A stretch of 64,000 bases of DNA from Paraburkholderia silviterrae (GTDB taxonomy: Bacteria; Pseudomonadota; Gammaproteobacteria; Burkholderiales; Burkholderiaceae): positions 208,168 through 272,167 of the forward strand of contig NZ_SMRP01000009.1 of assembly GCF_004353915.1 (NCBI RefSeq), given 5' to 3'. The position numbers were made by a program, and so were the translations under genes. A model generated the notes under the pieces. It was not told the DNA's origin. It did not search any database and saw only the letters and a program-made list of their open reading frames with translations. The number at the start of each line of letters is the position of its first letter. Within the stretch, counting starts at the first letter, position 1. Below are positions 62,229 through 64,000 of the stretch, piece by piece.

Positions 62229-63149
62229 ATGCGCAAATTCAGGATCCCCAACATGAGCGCGCTGATCGCATTCGAAGCAGCCGCGCGGCATGAAAGTTTC
62301 ACTCAGGCCGCCAAGGAGCTCTTTCTCACGGAGAGCGCCGTGTCCCGGCAGATCGCCACGCTCGAATCGGGCCTTGGCGTGCGCCTGTTCGTGCGTGCCA
62401 AGCAGCGCGTGGTCCTGACGCGCGCGGGCAAGCTTTACGGCATGCAGGTACGCCGCTCGCTGGAAAATCTCGACAAGGACACGCTCTCGATCGTCGTGCA
62501 CGGCAGCGGCGGCGGCTACCTGGAGCTGGCGGTCCTGCCGACCTTTGCTTCCGAGTGGTTAATTCCGCGCATGAAGGACTTCAACGACCGGAACACCGAT
62601 GTGCGGATCAATATGGGCGTGCGCACGGACACGTTTTCGTTCGATGAATCGCATTTCGAGGCGGCTATTCATTATGGGAAGCCTACCTGGCCTGGGACGA
62701 CTTCCGATTATCTGTTTGGTGAGGAAGTGGTGCCGATCTGCTCGCCTGCGCTGTTGAAGAAGCCGATCAAGAAGGCGCATGAGTTGCTTGCGTATCCGCT
62801 GCTTCATTCGACTACCCGGCCTCATGGGTGGACGCAATGGTTTGCTGCGCTGGGGGTCGAGGATAACGCCACGATGCAGGGCGTTCGGTATGAGCTGCAT
62901 ACGATGTTGACCGCTGGCGCGGCGGCTGGGCTCGGTATTGCGCTCGTGCCGAGGTTTCTTGTTGAGGGGCAGCTCAAGCATCTGGGGCTTGTGATTCCCT
63001 TTGAGTCGCCTGCTGCCGCGGTTAATGGCAGTTCGGATGCGGCTTACTATCTCGTTTATCCTACGGAGTTTAGTCACGGGAAACCGCTCGAGGCATTTCG
63101 AGGGTGGCTGCTGGAGCAAGCCGGCGCTTATGCTGGTGTGGAACCGTAA
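62229..63149 (+). CDS. LysR-family regulator, GcvA-like
   Basis: This is a 306-aa LysR protein. The HTH is ESFTQAAKELFLTESAVSRQIATLE, and the effector domain has FASEWLIPRMKDFNDRN. It is divergent from the hglS operon with 146 bp between them, so it probably controls it. The last 500 bp have a different codon pattern (T at third positions), close to the palindromic repeat at 63186. The SD is weak. Confidence 0.85.
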   Translation: MRKFRIPNMSALIAFEAAARHESFTQAAKELFLTESAVSRQIATLESGLGVRLFVRAKQRVVLTRAGKLYGMQVRRSLENLDKDTLSIVVHGSGGGYLELAVLPTFASEWLIPRMKDFNDRNTDVRINMGVRTDTFSFDESHFEAAIHYGKPTWPGTTSDYLFGEEVVPICSPALLKKPIKKAHELLAYPLLHSTTRPHGWTQWFAALGVEDNATMQGVRYELHTMLTAGAAAGLGIALVPRFLVEGQLKHLGLVIPFESPAAAVNGSSDAAYYLVYPTEFSHGKPLEAFRGWLLEQAGAYAGVEP

Positions 63150-63185
63150 GCGCGGTTAGTAGCGCTTTGGCGCGGCTTTTTTGGC

Positions 63186-63846
63186 GTTGGCCTTTCCTTG
63201 TATTCATGTCGGTATGCATGCGTTGCCCCTGTGCGGGGCGGCACCTACTTTTCTTTGCAGCCGCAAAGAAAAGTAGGCAAAAGAAAGCGGCTCAAACCGC
63301 CAGTGTGACGCAGTCCACCACTGCCCTGTCCATCGGAGCGGCTCCGGGGCATCCGTCACCCCGCACACTCCGCGTTAGTGACAAGGGGCTCATCCTTCCC
63401 GCCACGCGCTACGCGCGGGCGGAAGGGTCTACATGGAAAACCGGGCGTGTTGCGTGGCGATTGCGCGAAGTTATGCCGGGCAAATTGGCGATTGCCGAGG
63501 AATGGTTCCGGGCGAATATGCTGGAGTCCTACCGATACCCGAGAGTGCTTCCGTATGAATGCGTTGGAGTTCCACGAATACGTGTATATCCCGACGGTTT
63601 TGGTTATGCCCCACGGCGCGCGGAGCGCCGCCGGATGAATGAGCCCTTAGTCACTCCGCTAAACGCCCCGTGATGGCAGACGCCCCGGAGCCGCTCCGAT
63701 ATACAGGGCAGTGGTCCACTGCGTCACACTAGCGGTTTGAGCGGCTTTCTTTTGCCTACTTTTCTTTGCCGCGGCAAAGAAAAGTAGGTGCCGCCCCGCA
63801 CAGGGGTAACGCCTGCGGCCCGCCGCGAATACAAGTTAAGGCCAAC
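63186..63846. repeat. Long palindromic dispersed element, right copy (complete)
   Basis: This 661-bp element is seen complete. Its ends GTTGGCCTT and AAGGCCAAC are complementary; most of the sequence between folds back, with the outer 70 bp including GCCCCTGTGCGGGGCGGCACC on one side and its complement on the other. A 34-bp perfect palindrome at 63755-63788 is the sharpest part. The left copy at 1-535 has the same content. It lies between convergent genes. No ORF or transposase is supported. A giant hairpin acting as a bidirectional terminator or a MITE is inferred. Confidence 0.85.
63755..63788. repeat. 34-bp perfect palindrome inside the right repeat
   Basis: CCTACTTTTCTTTGCCG and its exact complement abut with no spacer. 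The equivalent in the left copy has 15-bp arms and a 4-nt loop (444-477), so the right copy is more perfect. The opposite arm of the element holds another 15-bp hairpin of the same sequence at 63244-63277. Confidence 0.9.
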
Positions 63847-63861
63847 GGCAAAAAGCACACT

Positions 63862-64000
63862 TCAATTCCGATAAGCAGCGATCGCGTCACGCGCCTGAAA
63901 CGCAGTATAAGTAAGCTGCGCAGCAGCAAGCCCAGCAATCCCGAACGTCCGAGTCAACCCAAACGCACCGAACCCCTCAGGCACCGCCTGTCCCATCGCC
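63862..64000 (-). CDS. Partial protein, C-terminus only
   Basis: At least 45 residues of a protein run off the window edge on the minus strand, ending with QARDAIAAYRN and a TGA at 63862-63864. It is Gly/Ala-rich and hydrophobic (FGIAGLAAAQLTY), like the end of a membrane protein. Family unknown. Its codons lean to T in the third position, as in the LysR gene on the other side of the repeat. Confidence 0.55.
   Translation of the reverse strand, partial: AMGQAVPEGFGAFGLTRTFGIAGLAAAQLTYTAFQARDAIAAYRN

Noticed and set aside
1..64000. CRISPR array, prophage or integrative element
   Set aside because: No spaced direct-repeat array, integrase, tRNA-end att site or phage structural gene was seen.

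Overview
This 64 kb window is high-GC DNA with Burkholderiaceae-type gene content: IclR, LysR and GntR regulators, a Burkholderia-type porin, a zwf-polyphosphate glucokinase pair, and many anion and amino-acid transporters. The best guess is a Paraburkholderia, Caballeronia or Cupriavidus-like replicon. Genus is inferred from gene style only. No rRNA, tRNA, CRISPR array or intact insertion sequence was seen. One short IS3-type transposase remnant is present.

0-24 kb is the most coherent block and reads as a C2-sulfonate island. It holds a FAD dehydrogenase resembling taurine dehydrogenase with a small upstream ORF and an amino-acid permease (0.6-4 kb), an IclR/GMC-dehydrogenase/MHS-transporter set matching isethionate use (iseR-iseJ-iseU, 4.4-8.5 kb), a four-gene operon of DUF3311 protein, sodium:solute symporter, amidohydrolase and CobW GTPase (13.1-8.6 kb, minus strand), a sulfoacetate set (sauU-sauT-sauS with divergent sauR, 14.3-19.9 kb), and a taurine-type ABC importer (tauABC, 20-22.8 kb). 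All the named pathways converge on sulfoacetaldehyde. The desulfonating enzyme Xsc is not in the window. A 33-bp direct-repeat site is shared by the tauABC promoter and the amidohydrolase operon promoter. It resembles MocR/TauR-type operators and links an uncharacterised operon to the sulfonate regulon.

24-39 kb is mixed: an alpha/beta hydrolase, a four-repeat membrane protein, a haloacid dehalogenase, zwf plus ppgK, a diguanylate cyclase, a zinc-ribbon membrane protein, a porin/SDR/fatty-acid-hydroxylase group with a divergent Crp/Fnr regulator, and a drug-efflux MFS with a divergent ArsR-type regulator.

39-51 kb carries ring-amide and purine metabolism: an NCS1 permease, a dihydropyrimidinase/hydantoinase and a GntR regulator, then an MBL hydrolase, PhnA, an RHH protein, OHCU decarboxylase, LysR, an MFS transporter, two tandem 5-hydroxyisourate hydrolases (one with a Tat-like signal) and a guanine-deaminase-like enzyme. 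51-55 kb looks accessory: a phytoene-desaturase-like enzyme with a TetR regulator and a large palindromic operator, the IS3 remnant, a LysE exporter, and an XRE regulator fused to an NBR1-type FW domain.

55-63 kb encodes a nearly complete aminoadipate branch of lysine catabolism: aminotransferase, AmaB-like aldehyde dehydrogenase, YdiJ-like D-2-hydroxyglutarate dehydrogenase and a DUF1338 (HglS-like) 2-oxoadipate enzyme, with a divergent LysR.

Two direct copies of a roughly 660-bp, almost wholly palindromic element bracket the window (1-535, truncated, and 63186-63846). The copy that can be judged lies between convergent genes.
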